Assembly (NCBI RefSeq): GCF_017916475.1
Contig: NZ_JAFMTB010000001.1
Location: 1,140,849 to 1,204,848 of the forward strand
Direction: 5' to 3'
Origin: Patulibacter sp. SYSU D01012
Lineage (GTDB): Bacteria; Actinomycetota; Thermoleophilia; Solirubrobacterales; Solirubrobacteraceae
DNA: 64,000 bases
Below are positions 34,312 through 41,597 of the stretch, piece after piece. Both the position numbers and the translations under genes were made by a program. Every line of letters begins with the position of its first letter. Positions within the stretch are counted from its first letter, which is position 1. A model generated the notes under the pieces. The model saw only the letters and a list, made by a program, of their open reading frames with translations, searched no databases and was not told the DNA's origin.

Positions 34312-35931
34312 GTGACCACCGGACCCGCCCCGACGTACGAGCCGCCGTCGTGGGTCTACGACGAGGCGGTGGCCGGCGACGGGCGCCCGCGCGAGCACGT
34401 CGCCCGGCTCATGGAGGCCGTCGGCGCGCTGGCGCCCGAGCAGCTCGCCGCGCTCGGCCGGCGCCGCGACCGCACGTTCATCGAGGCGGGCATCACGTTC
34501 GACACGATCGGCCCGGACGGCCAGGCCGTCGACCGCCCGTTCCCGCTCGACCTGGTGCCGCGGGTGATCCCCGCGAGCGACTGGTCGATCATCAAGCGCG
34601 GCCTGGCGCAGCGGATCCGGGCGCTGAACGCGTTCATCGACGACGTCTACCACGGGCGCGAGATGGTCCGCGAGGGCCTGATCCCGTGGCGGCTCGTCGT
34701 CTCGCGCTCGCACTTCGCCCGGCAGGTCGACGGGGTGCGCCCGCCCGGCGGCGTCTACACCCACGTCGCCGGCCTGGACCTCGTGCGCGACAACGACGGC
34801 ACGTGGCGGGTGCTCGAGGACAACGTCCGGACCCCGTCGGGGATCTCGTACGTCCTCGCCAACCGCCAGGCGATGACGCGCCTGGCCCCGCGGCTGTTCC
34901 AGGGCCACCGGGTGCGCCCCGTCGACCACTACCCGCAGGTGCTGCTCGAGGCGCTGCGCGCGGTCGCGCCGGCGGACGAGGGCGAGGCGACCGTCGTCGT
35001 CTGGACGCCGGGCCCGCTCAACCCCGCGTACTTCGAGCACGCGTTCCTGGCGCACCAGATGGGCGTCGAGCTCGTGCAGGCCTCCGACCTGGTCGTGCGC
35101 GGAGACGTCTGCTACATGCGGACGACCCGCGGGCTGCAGCGCGTCCACGCGATCTACCGGCGCCTGGACGACGAGTTCTGCGACCCGATCGACTTCCGTC
35201 CCGACTCGGTCATCGGCGTCCCCGGCCTGCTGCGCGCCTACCGCGCCGGCACGGTCGCGGTGGCGAACGCCTTCGGGACGGGGGTGGCCGACGACAAGGC
35301 GATCTACCCCTACGTGCCGGACATGATCCGCTACTACCTGGGCGAGGAGCCGATCCTGCAGAACGTGCCGACGTACCGGCTGGACCGCGCGGACGAGCGG
35401 GAGCACGTGCTGGGCCGGCTCGACGAGCTCGTGGTCAAGCCGACGAGCGAGTCCGGCGGCAAGGGCGTCGTCATCGGCCCGCACGCCAGCCCCGCCGAGC
35501 TCGAGGAGGTCCGGGCCGCGGTGCTCGCCGAGCCCGGTCGGTACATCGCGCAGGAGCTCGTGCGGCTGTCCACGGTCCCGACGGTCGAGGCCGACGGCAC
35601 GCTGGCCCCGCGCCACGTCGACCTGCGGCCCTTCGCGGTCTTCGGCGAGACGATCCGCGTGATCCCCGGCGGACTGACCCGCGTGGCGATGACGCCGGGG
35701 TCCATGCTCGTCAACTCCTCGATGGGCGGCGGGTCGAAGGACACCTGGGTTCTCGAGTCGGACGGGCCGGCGGCCGACGCGGACGTCGCCGACGGCCCGG
35801 AGCAGGGCGAGCGCCTGCTGCCCGCGCTGCCCGAGATCCGCTGGAGCTCGGCGTGGGTCGGCCAGGCGCAGCAGCAGCAGCAGGACGACCTGACCGCGCC
35901 GGACGGCGACGCGGCGGAGGAGGAGGCCTGA
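34312..35931 (+). CDS. Circularly permuted type 2 ATP-grasp protein
   Basis: A 539-residue protein of the CP-ATP-grasp_2 family (formerly DUF404/DUF407). Family blocks include DRTFIEAGITFDTIG, LVPRVIPASDWSIIKRGLAQ, LNAFIDDVYHGREM, GVYTHVAGLDLVRDNDGTW, VLEDNVRTPSGISYVLANR, FEHAFLAHQMGVELV and VVKPTSESGGKGVVIGPHAS. ATP-grasp enzymes ligate a carboxylate to an amine or thiol, and the product of this family is not established. It overlaps the alpha-E gene by one base and precedes a transglutaminase. This three-gene set recurs across bacteria and is thought to modify a peptide or protein. Confidence 0.9.
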   Translation: MTTGPAPTYEPPSWVYDEAVAGDGRPREHVARLMEAVGALAPEQLAALGRRRDRTFIEAGITFDTIGPDGQAVDRPFPLDLVPRVIPASDWSIIKRGLAQRIRALNAFIDDVYHGREMVREGLIPWRLVVSRSHFARQVDGVRPPGGVYTHVAGLDLVRDNDGTWRVLEDNVRTPSGISYVLANRQAMTRLAPRLFQGHRVRPVDHYPQVLLEALRAVAPADEGEATVVVWTPGPLNPAYFEHAFLAHQMGVELVQASDLVVRGDVCYMRTTRGLQRVHAIYRRLDDEFCDPIDFRPDSVIGVPGLLRAYRAGTVAVANAFGTGVADDKAIYPYVPDMIRYYLGEEPILQNVPTYRLDRADEREHVLGRLDELVVKPTSESGGKGVVIGPHASPAELEEVRAAVLAEPGRYIAQELVRLSTVPTVEADGTLAPRHVDLRPFAVFGETIRVIPGGLTRVAMTPGSMLVNSSMGGGSKDTWVLESDGPAADADVADGPEQGERLLPALPEIRWSSAWVGQAQQQQQDDLTAPDGDAAEEEA

Positions 35932-36899
35932 TGCTCGCCCGCATCGGCCACGAGCTCTACTGGCTCGGCCGCTACGTCTCGCGCGCCGAGCACACGACGC
36001 GGATGCTCGAGGGCGTCTTCGCCGCGGACCTGCAGGGGCGCCCGGACGACCCCGTGGGCGTCAACCTCTCCTGGGGCCCCGTCATGGCGATCATGGGCGC
36101 CGAGTGGGACGGGGCGCCCGTCGCGGCCGCGGACGCCCTCGGGCGGCTGGTCCTCGACGCCCGGCAGGACGCGTCCGTCGTGGCGTGCGTGCGGCGCGCC
36201 CGCGAGGCCGCGCGCACCCTGCGCGACGTCGTCCCGCAGGACATGTGGGAGGCCATCAACACCCTCTCGCTCGAGCTGCTCGCCGTCACGCCGGACGCGC
36301 TCGCCTCCGACCCCTCCGTCGCGTTCCGCGCCGTGCGCGAGCGCTGCACGCTCTTCTGGGGCCTGGTCGGCCGCACGATGCTGCGCGACGAGGCCAGCGC
36401 CTTCCTCGCCGCCGGCGAGCGGCTCGAGGGCGCCGACGTGCTGCTGCGCATGCTCCGCGTGGTGCTGCCGGCCGGCCCGCGCGCCGACGGGGCGGCGGAC
36501 GCGGGCGAGAGCGACGGCCAGGCCCACGCCCTGCTCCGCGCCGTGGGCGGGGAGCAGGCGTTCCGCCGGGCGGCCGCCGGGCCGCCGGACACCCCGCACG
36601 TCGCCCGCTTCCTCCTCTTCGAGCGGGACTACCCCAACGCCGTCGCCGCCCACGTCCACGGGGTCCTGCGGGCGCTGGAGCAGGCCGACGTCGCGGCGCG
36701 CTCCAGCCCGCCGGTGCTGCGCCTGTCGCGCCTGCTCGCCGATCTGGACTTCCACCGCCGCAGCCTCGCCGGCGCGGACCGCAACGTCCTCGTCGAGCAG
36801 GGCGTGGTCGTCCAGGGCGAGCTCGCGGCGGTCGACCGCGACATCTCCGAGCGCTACTTCGCCGGCGCCCTCCGTCCCACCGCGTTCAGCGTCGCCTGA
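35931..36899 (+). CDS. Alpha-E domain protein
   Basis: A 322-residue all-helical protein of the alpha-E family. The hallmark N-terminus is LARIGHELYWLGRYVSRAEH, followed by TRMLEGVF, VPQDMWEAINTLSLEL, FWGLVGRTMLRDEA, FLLFERDYPNAVAAHVHGVL and a final helix with AVDRDISERYF. The molecular role is unknown. It always travels with the permuted ATP-grasp protein, from which a partner or substrate-carrier role is inferred. The ATG shares its A with the upstream TGA, so the two are translationally coupled. Confidence 0.9.
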   Translation: MLARIGHELYWLGRYVSRAEHTTRMLEGVFAADLQGRPDDPVGVNLSWGPVMAIMGAEWDGAPVAAADALGRLVLDARQDASVVACVRRAREAARTLRDVVPQDMWEAINTLSLELLAVTPDALASDPSVAFRAVRERCTLFWGLVGRTMLRDEASAFLAAGERLEGADVLLRMLRVVLPAGPRADGAADAGESDGQAHALLRAVGGEQAFRRAAAGPPDTPHVARFLLFERDYPNAVAAHVHGVLRALEQADVAARSSPPVLRLSRLLADLDFHRRSLAGADRNVLVEQGVVVQGELAAVDRDISERYFAGALRPTAFSVA

Positions 36900-36923
36900 G
36901 CGCCTGCCATCGTTCCCCGCGCC

Positions 36924-37799
36924 GTGCACTTCGCGATCGACTACCTGACCGAGTACCGCTACGACGGCGAGGTCGTCGACAACCTCAACGCCCTGCGCGC
37001 CCGGCCCGCGACGACGTCGCTCCAGCGCTGCGACGAGTTCCACGTCCGCACGGATCCGGAGACGCGCCTGCACCGGTACGTCGACTACTTCGGGACCGAG
37101 GTCGTCGAGTTCGGCATCGACCGGCCGCACGACCACCTGACGATCGAGGTCCGCGCCCGGGTGACGACGAGCGCGCCCGAGCCGCCGCCGGAGGCCCCGT
37201 GGGAGGCCGTCGCCACCGCCGCGTACGAGACAGCGGCGGGCGAGTTCCTGCTGCCGCTCGCGGGCGACCCGCCGGCGGAGCGGACCGCCGAGCTGCTGCG
37301 CCTGACGCGGGGCACCTCGCCGGCGGCCACCGTGCGCCTGCTGTGCGAGCTGCTGCGCGACCGCTTCGTCTACGACACGCAGGCGACGTTCGTGGGCTCG
37401 ACGGTCGACGACTTCCTCACCCAGGGCGGCGGGGTCTGCCAGGACTTCGCCCACCTGGCGACCGTGCTGCTGCGCGGCCACGGCATCGGGGCCCGCTACG
37501 TGTCCGGCTACCTGTGGGCGGCGTCGCCGGACGGGGGCGCCGACTCGCTCGAGGTCGCCACGCACGCGTGGGTCGAGGCGCTGCTTCCGGGCCCGGGGGA
37601 GCGGGACGAGCCCGTGTGGGTGGGCGCCGACCCGACGAACGGCGTGCTCGCGGGCCCCACCCACGTCAAGATCGGGCACGGCCGGCACTACGGCGACGTG
37701 CCGCCGATCCGGGGCGTCTACCGGGGACGGGCGCGCGCCGAGCCCCAGGCGCGTGTCACCATGACCCGGCTGGACCCGCAGACGAGCGCCCGGGCGTAG
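36924..37799 (+). CDS. Transglutaminase-like cysteine peptidase family protein
   Basis: A 291-residue cytoplasmic protein. The Bact_transglu_N domain comes first (FAIDYLTEYRYDGEVVDNLN), then the transglutaminase core. The catalytic Cys lies in GGGVCQDFAHLATVLLRGHG, His in EVATHAWVEAL and Asp in WVGADPTNG, a full triad. The closing DVPPIRGVYRG is conserved in the family. No signal peptide is seen. Third gene of the ATP-grasp/alpha-E operon, 24 bp after the second. It probably hydrolyses or forms an amide bond made by the ATP-grasp partner (inference). Confidence 0.9.
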   Translation: MHFAIDYLTEYRYDGEVVDNLNALRARPATTSLQRCDEFHVRTDPETRLHRYVDYFGTEVVEFGIDRPHDHLTIEVRARVTTSAPEPPPEAPWEAVATAAYETAAGEFLLPLAGDPPAERTAELLRLTRGTSPAATVRLLCELLRDRFVYDTQATFVGSTVDDFLTQGGGVCQDFAHLATVLLRGHGIGARYVSGYLWAASPDGGADSLEVATHAWVEALLPGPGERDEPVWVGADPTNGVLAGPTHVKIGHGRHYGDVPPIRGVYRGRARAEPQARVTMTRLDPQTSARA

Positions 37800-37840
37800 C
37801 GCCGGCCCCGGACCGGGGGACGGTTCGCGACGGACTTCGC

Positions 37841-37921
37841 TATGCTCCCTCGCCGGACCTGCCTCGTGTAGGTCCGTCTTGTCCGGTCGCCCCTGACCGG
37901 TCCAGGTGACTTCGACCGCAT
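37841..37921 (+). promoter_or_regulatory. Promoter and structured leader of the rpmG-secE-nusG operon
   Basis: TATGCT (37841-37846) is a good -10. The leader of about 85 nt can form GGACCT...AGGTCC (six perfect pairs) and then CCGGTC...GACCGG, a shape typical of ribosomal or nus operon leaders. No tRNA is found in this gap. Confidence 0.5.
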
Positions 37922-37939
37922 CGCGTACGGGAGCCCAAG

Positions 37940-38104
37940 ATGGCCCGCGGAGATGTTCGTGTCGCTGCGACCCTCGCGTGCGAGGTCTGCAAGCGGCGCA
38001 ACTACCAGACCAAGAAGAACAAGCGCAACACGCCCGACCGGCTGACGATCAGCAAGTACTGCCGCTGGTGCCGTCAGCACACGTCCCACAAGGAGACGCG
38101 GTAG
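37940..38104 (+). CDS. rpmG: 50S ribosomal protein L33
   Basis: A 54-residue protein of the large ribosomal subunit. It begins [20 protein letters not shown] and ends QHTSHKETR. Two zinc-binding pairs are present, CEVC and CRWC, so this is the zinc-containing (C+) L33 form. Its place directly before secE-nusG is the standard bacterial order. The ATG follows CGGGAGCCCAAG, a Shine-Dalgarno at normal spacing. Confidence 0.96.
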   Translation: MARGDVRVAATLACEVCKRRNYQTKKNKRNTPDRLTISKYCRWCRQHTSHKETR

Positions 38105-38137
38105 GCGCCTGACCGCGCGACCCGCTTCGACACGCCC

Positions 38138-38437
38138 ATGGCTGCTGAGGACCACGACGACCGCCCGCGCCTGACGACGTCCCCCGCCGGGGGACCGTCC
38201 GAGGCTCCGGCCTCCACCGAGGCCGCGGTCGCCGCGGCGCCCGCGCCGGGCGGCGGCCTGCGCCGCTTCCCGGGGTTCCTCCGTGCCTCCTGGGCCGAGC
38301 TGCGCCGCGTGCGCTGGCCCGACCGCACCCAGGTCGCCCAGGGCACCGGCGTCGTGATCGTGTTCGTGCTGCTCGCCGGAGCCTTCCTCGGCGGCGTGGA
38401 CGCGCTCGCGTCGAAGCTCGTCGAGTGGATCATCTAG
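38138..38437 (+). CDS. secE: Preprotein translocase subunit SecE
   Basis: The clamp subunit of the SecYEG channel. The 99 residues comprise an Ala/Pro-rich, poorly conserved N-terminal 40, the amphipathic helix ASWAELRRVRWPDRTQVAQG, which carries the conserved E-L-K/R-K/R-V-x-W-P signature, and one transmembrane helix (GVVIVFVLLAGAFLGGVDAL). The order rpmG-secE-nusG and the short length support the call. Confidence 0.95.
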   Translation: MAAEDHDDRPRLTTSPAGGPSEAPASTEAAVAAAPAPGGGLRRFPGFLRASWAELRRVRWPDRTQVAQGTGVVIVFVLLAGAFLGGVDALASKLVEWII

Positions 38438-38459
38438 CGCTCCGCCGCACCCCATTCCC

Positions 38460-38984
38460 ATGTATCGCTGGTACGTCGTCAACACCTTCTCCGGGCACGA
38501 GGCCAAGGTGAAGCAGAGGCTCGAGCACCGTCTGGTGACGCTCGGGCAGCGGCGTGCCGTGCGCCAGATCGTGGTGCCCACGGAGACCGTCACCGAGGTC
38601 AAGGACAACCAGAAGGTCACGTCCGAGAAGCGGACGATGCCCGGCTACGTCCTCGTCCAGATGGACCTGAACGACGACTCCTGGCAGCTCGTGAAGGGCA
38701 CGCCCGGCGTGACCGGGTTCGTGGGTGCCGGCGACGAGCCGATCCCGCTGACGGGCGAGGAGATCGACCGTCTCCTCAAGCGCGCCCAGCAGCCCACGAA
38801 GGCGCAGGCGCGAGCGCAGTTCACCGTCGGCGAGTCCGTCAAGGTCGTCGCCGGCCCCCTGTCGGACTTCTCGGGCGAGATCGCAGAGGTCTCCCCGGAC
38901 GCCGGCAAGCTCAAGGTTCTTGTGTCCATCTTCGGCCGGGAGACCCCGGTCGAGGTGGGCTTCGATCAAGTGAAGAAGATCTGA
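38460..38984 (+). CDS. nusG: Transcription termination/antitermination protein NusG
   Basis: A 174-residue elongation factor that binds RNA polymerase and couples it to Rho or the ribosome. The NGN domain begins with [20 protein letters not shown] and holds [19 protein letters not shown]. The KOW domain begins near residue 120 ([20 protein letters not shown]) and ends [10 protein letters not shown]. It is followed one base later by rplK, the usual arrangement. Confidence 0.97.
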   Translation: MYRWYVVNTFSGHEAKVKQRLEHRLVTLGQRRAVRQIVVPTETVTEVKDNQKVTSEKRTMPGYVLVQMDLNDDSWQLVKGTPGVTGFVGAGDEPIPLTGEEIDRLLKRAQQPTKAQARAQFTVGESVKVVAGPLSDFSGEIAEVSPDAGKLKVLVSIFGRETPVEVGFDQVKKI

Positions 38985-38985
38985 G

Positions 38986-39411
38986 ATGGCGAAGAAGGTT
39001 CTGACCCAGATCAAGCTGCAGGCCGTCGGCGGACAGGCCTCCCCGGCCCCGCCGGTGGGTCCTGCGCTTGGTCAGCACGGGCTCAACATCATGGAGTTCT
39101 GCAAGGCGTTCAACGCCGCCACGCAGCAGGACGCCGGCACGATCATCCCCGTGGTGATCACGGTCTACGAGGACCGCACGTTCACCTTCGTCACGAAGAA
39201 CCCGCCGGCCGCGGTGCTCATCAAGCAGACGATGAACCTGGCCAAGGGCTCCGGCGAGCCGCACAAGACGAAGGTCGGCACGCTGACCGCGGAGCAGCTC
39301 ACGCAGATCGCCGAGAAGAAGATGGCGGACCTGAACGCCAACGACATCGACGCCGCGAAGAAGATCATCGCCGGCACCGCCCGTTCGATGGGCGTGGAGG
39401 TTGAGGCCTGA
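38986..39411 (+). CDS. rplK: 50S ribosomal protein L11
   Basis: A 141-residue protein of the GTPase-associated centre. The N-terminal domain has the [20 protein letters not shown] loop, target region of thiostrepton resistance, and the C-terminal rRNA-binding domain has [11 protein letters not shown]. No unusual residue is noticed in the proline loop. The stop shares a base with the rplA start (TGATG). Confidence 0.98.
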   Translation: MAKKVLTQIKLQAVGGQASPAPPVGPALGQHGLNIMEFCKAFNAATQQDAGTIIPVVITVYEDRTFTFVTKNPPAAVLIKQTMNLAKGSGEPHKTKVGTLTAEQLTQIAEKKMADLNANDIDAAKKIIAGTARSMGVEVEA

Positions 39412-40136
39412 TGCCCAAGCACGGTAGGAAGTTCGTCGCCGCCCGCGCGAAGGTCGACCGCACCCGCGAGTACGACGCCGCCGAGGCCATCGCGCTGGTC
39501 AAGCAGCTCTCGCGCGCGTCGTTCGACGAGTCCGTCGAGGTGCACATCCGCACCGGCCTGAACGTCCGCCACGCGGACGAGCAGCTGCGCGGCACCATCG
39601 CCCTGCCGAACGGCCTGGGCAAGTCCGTCACGATCGCCGTCTTCGCCGCGGGGCCCAAGGCCGCCGAGGCCGAGGCCGCCGGCGCCGACTTCGTCGGCAC
39701 GGACGACCTCGCCAAGCGCATCGAGGAGGGCTTCTCGGACTTCGACGTCGTCATCGCGACGCCGGACCAGATGCCGCTCGTCGGTCGTCTCGGCCGCGTC
39801 CTCGGCCCGCAGGGCAAGATGCCGAACCCGAAGGTCGGCACCGTGACGATGGACGTCGCGAAGGCCGTCGAGGAGTCCAAGGCCGGCAAGGTCGAGTACC
39901 GCACCGACCGCACCGCCATCGTCCACCTGACGATCGGCAAGACGTCGTTCGCGCCCGAGGCCCTGGTCGAGAACCTGGCCGCGGTCCTCGAGGAGATCAA
40001 CCGCGCGAAGCCGTCCGCCGCGAAGGGTCGCTACATCCGCACCGTGACCGTGGCCTCGACCATGGGCCCGGGCGTGAAGATCGACCCGACCACCGCACGT
40101 GTGAGCGTCGAGGAGGGTGTGCCGGTCGCCGCCTAG
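39411..40136 (+). CDS. rplA: 50S ribosomal protein L1
   Basis: A 241-residue protein of the L1 stalk, which moves deacylated tRNA out of the E site. It starts [18 protein letters not shown]. Family motifs are NGLGKSVTIAVFAAG, VGRLGRVLGPQGKMPNPKVG and KGRYIRTVTVASTMGPGVKI. In many bacteria L1 represses its own rplKA mRNA. No convincing L1 target hairpin was identified upstream of rplK, where the genes almost touch. Confidence 0.97.
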   Translation: MPKHGRKFVAARAKVDRTREYDAAEAIALVKQLSRASFDESVEVHIRTGLNVRHADEQLRGTIALPNGLGKSVTIAVFAAGPKAAEAEAAGADFVGTDDLAKRIEEGFSDFDVVIATPDQMPLVGRLGRVLGPQGKMPNPKVGTVTMDVAKAVEESKAGKVEYRTDRTAIVHLTIGKTSFAPEALVENLAAVLEEINRAKPSAAKGRYIRTVTVASTMGPGVKIDPTTARVSVEEGVPVAA

Positions 40137-40220
40137 CGGAGACGAACACACCCCCTCGTCGCCCCCGAAGACCTCCGGCAGGCCGTCGCCCGACGGCCGG
40201 AAGCCCGGGACAGGAGGCCC
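40137..40220 (+). promoter_or_regulatory. Possible L10 leader between rplA and rplJ
   Basis: The 84-nt gap can fold GGCCGTC-GCCC-GACGGCC immediately before the AGGAGG of rplJ, with CCGGC/GCCGG as an alternative pairing. In most bacteria the L10(L12)4 complex binds a leader here to repress rplJL. The consensus kink-turn could not be confirmed by eye. Confidence 0.4.
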
Positions 40221-40874
40221 ATGAACCGGGAACAGAAGACAGCGGCGGTCAAGGAGATCGCCGAGAACATCAGCGCGTCCGAAGCGGTCCTCGTCGTCGA
40301 CTACCGCGGCCTCACCGTCACCCAGGCGGCCGAGCTCCGTGGGCAGCTGCGCGACAGCGACGCGTCCCTCACCGTCGCGAAGAACACGCTGACGGGCATC
40401 GCCATCTCCGAGGTCGGCGAGACCGCGGAGCCGCTGCGCGACTTCCTCGCCGGCCCGACCGCCCTGACGTACGTCAAGGGCGACGTGGCCGCTGCCGCCA
40501 AGGCCATCACGACGTTCGCGAAGGCGAACGGCGACCTGCCGTCCTTCAAGGGCGGCGTCATGGACGGCAAGCAGCTGAGCCCCGACGAGATCACCGCGAT
40601 CTCGAAGCTGCCCTCCCGCGAGGCCCTCTACGGCCAGCTGGTCGGCATGGTCGCGTCCCCGATCACCGGCCTGGCGCGCAGCCTGGGCGGTCTGGTCGGC
40701 GGCCTCGCCATCGCCCTCGCCGGCGTGCAGGAGAAGAAGGAGTCGGGCGAGATCCCGTCCGGGGATGCCCCCGCGACGGCCTCCGCCCCGGCCGAGGACG
40801 GCGCCGCCGAGGGCGACGCCGGCAACGAGGCCGACGCTGCCGCGTCGGCCGACGAGTCGGGTGCGTCGGCGTAG
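40221..40874 (+). CDS. rplJ: 50S ribosomal protein L10
   Basis: The base of the L7/L12 stalk, with 217 residues. The RNA-binding part has VVDYRGLTVTQAAELRGQLR and VAKNTLTGIA, and the L12-binding helix is PITGLARSLGGLVGGLAIAL. A 45-residue Ala/Glu/Asp-rich tail (about 173-217) extends past the usual length of about 170. Such acidic tails occur in high-GC actinobacteria and their role is unknown. AGGAGG lies at good spacing before the ATG. Confidence 0.96.
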   Translation: MNREQKTAAVKEIAENISASEAVLVVDYRGLTVTQAAELRGQLRDSDASLTVAKNTLTGIAISEVGETAEPLRDFLAGPTALTYVKGDVAAAAKAITTFAKANGDLPSFKGGVMDGKQLSPDEITAISKLPSREALYGQLVGMVASPITGLARSLGGLVGGLAIALAGVQEKKESGEIPSGDAPATASAPAEDGAAEGDAGNEADAAASADESGASA

Positions 40875-40926
40875 TTCCGCCGCAACCCGCTAGACCCACC
40901 CGAATCGCACACAGGAGAACCTGATT

Positions 40927-41307
40927 ATGGCTACCACGCAGGAGTGGATTGACGAGCTCAAGAGCATCTCGGTGCTCGAGCTGGCCGAGCGCATCAAGGC
41001 GCTCGAGGAGGAGTTCGGCGTGTCGGCGACCGCCGTCGCCGCTGCCGCCCCGGCCGCCGGTGGTGGCGACGCCGGTGGCGCCGCCGCCGAGGAGCAGAGC
41101 TCCTTCGACGTGATCCTCGAGTCCGCCGGTGACAAGAAGATCGGCGTCATCAAGGTCGTCCGTGCCGCCACGGGCCTGGGCCTGAAGGAGGCCAAGGCGC
41201 TGGTGGACGAGGCTCCGGGCGCCATCAAGGAGGGCCTGGACAAGGACGAGGCCGAGAAGCTCAAGGGCGAGCTCGAAGAGGCCGGCGCCACCGTCACCCT
41301 CAAGTAG
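40927..41307 (+). CDS. rplL: 50S ribosomal protein L7/L12
   Basis: A 126-residue stalk protein that recruits translation factors. An N-terminal dimerisation helix ([20 protein letters not shown]) is followed by a flexible Ala/Gly hinge ([18 protein letters not shown]) and the C-terminal factor-binding domain [20 protein letters not shown], ending GATVTLK. AGGAGA precedes the ATG. The gene ends a transcription unit: a UUCG-loop terminator lies 68 nt downstream and rpoB does not follow directly. Confidence 0.98.
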   Translation: MATTQEWIDELKSISVLELAERIKALEEEFGVSATAVAAAAPAAGGGDAGGAAAEEQSSFDVILESAGDKKIGVIKVVRAATGLGLKEAKALVDEAPGAIKEGLDKDEAEKLKGELEEAGATVTLK

Positions 41308-41374
41308 CACCGGGCGGCGCACGCGCCGCCTCCCGACGCCGACCGGTCGCCCCGCGCGACCGCCGGCGCCCGCC

Positions 41375-41398
41375 ACGGGCCGCCTTCGGGCGGCCCGT
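41375..41398 (+). terminator. Terminator after rplL
   Basis: ACGGGCCGCC pairs perfectly with GGCGGCCCGT around a TTCG tetraloop (10 bp). It is followed by CGTCGTTTCC, again the TCGTCGTT tail. It separates the ribosomal operon from the DUF11 gene and rpoB. Confidence 0.85.
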
Positions 41399-41441
41399 CG
41401 TCGTTTCCGGCCACGACGCGGCGGGCACGAGACGATCGTCC

Positions 41442-41450
41442 GGGGGGGGG
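41442..41450 (+). repeat. Nine-G homopolymer upstream of the DUF11 protein gene
   Basis: A run of nine G lies 148 bp before the assigned start of the giant secreted protein and about 45 bp after the rplL terminator. G tracts of this length are slippage-prone. Whether it varies or affects promoter spacing is unknown. No clear -10 is seen near it. Confidence 0.6.
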
Positions 41451-41597
41451 AGTCGACGGCCCGCCCCGACAGGGGGGTGATGACACCTCCGAAGGCGGCT
41501 TCTGATGCCGGTCCGATACGCGCCGCTCGTACCGTCGCGTCCATGCCCTGCCCCCAACATGCGTCCGGCCGTCCCGTCCGGACGTTCAAGTAAGGCG

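Noticed and set aside
37800-37940. tRNA gene expected before rpmG
   Set aside because: The hairpins in this gap do not form a cloverleaf and no T-arm GTTCGA motif is present. It reads better as an mRNA leader.
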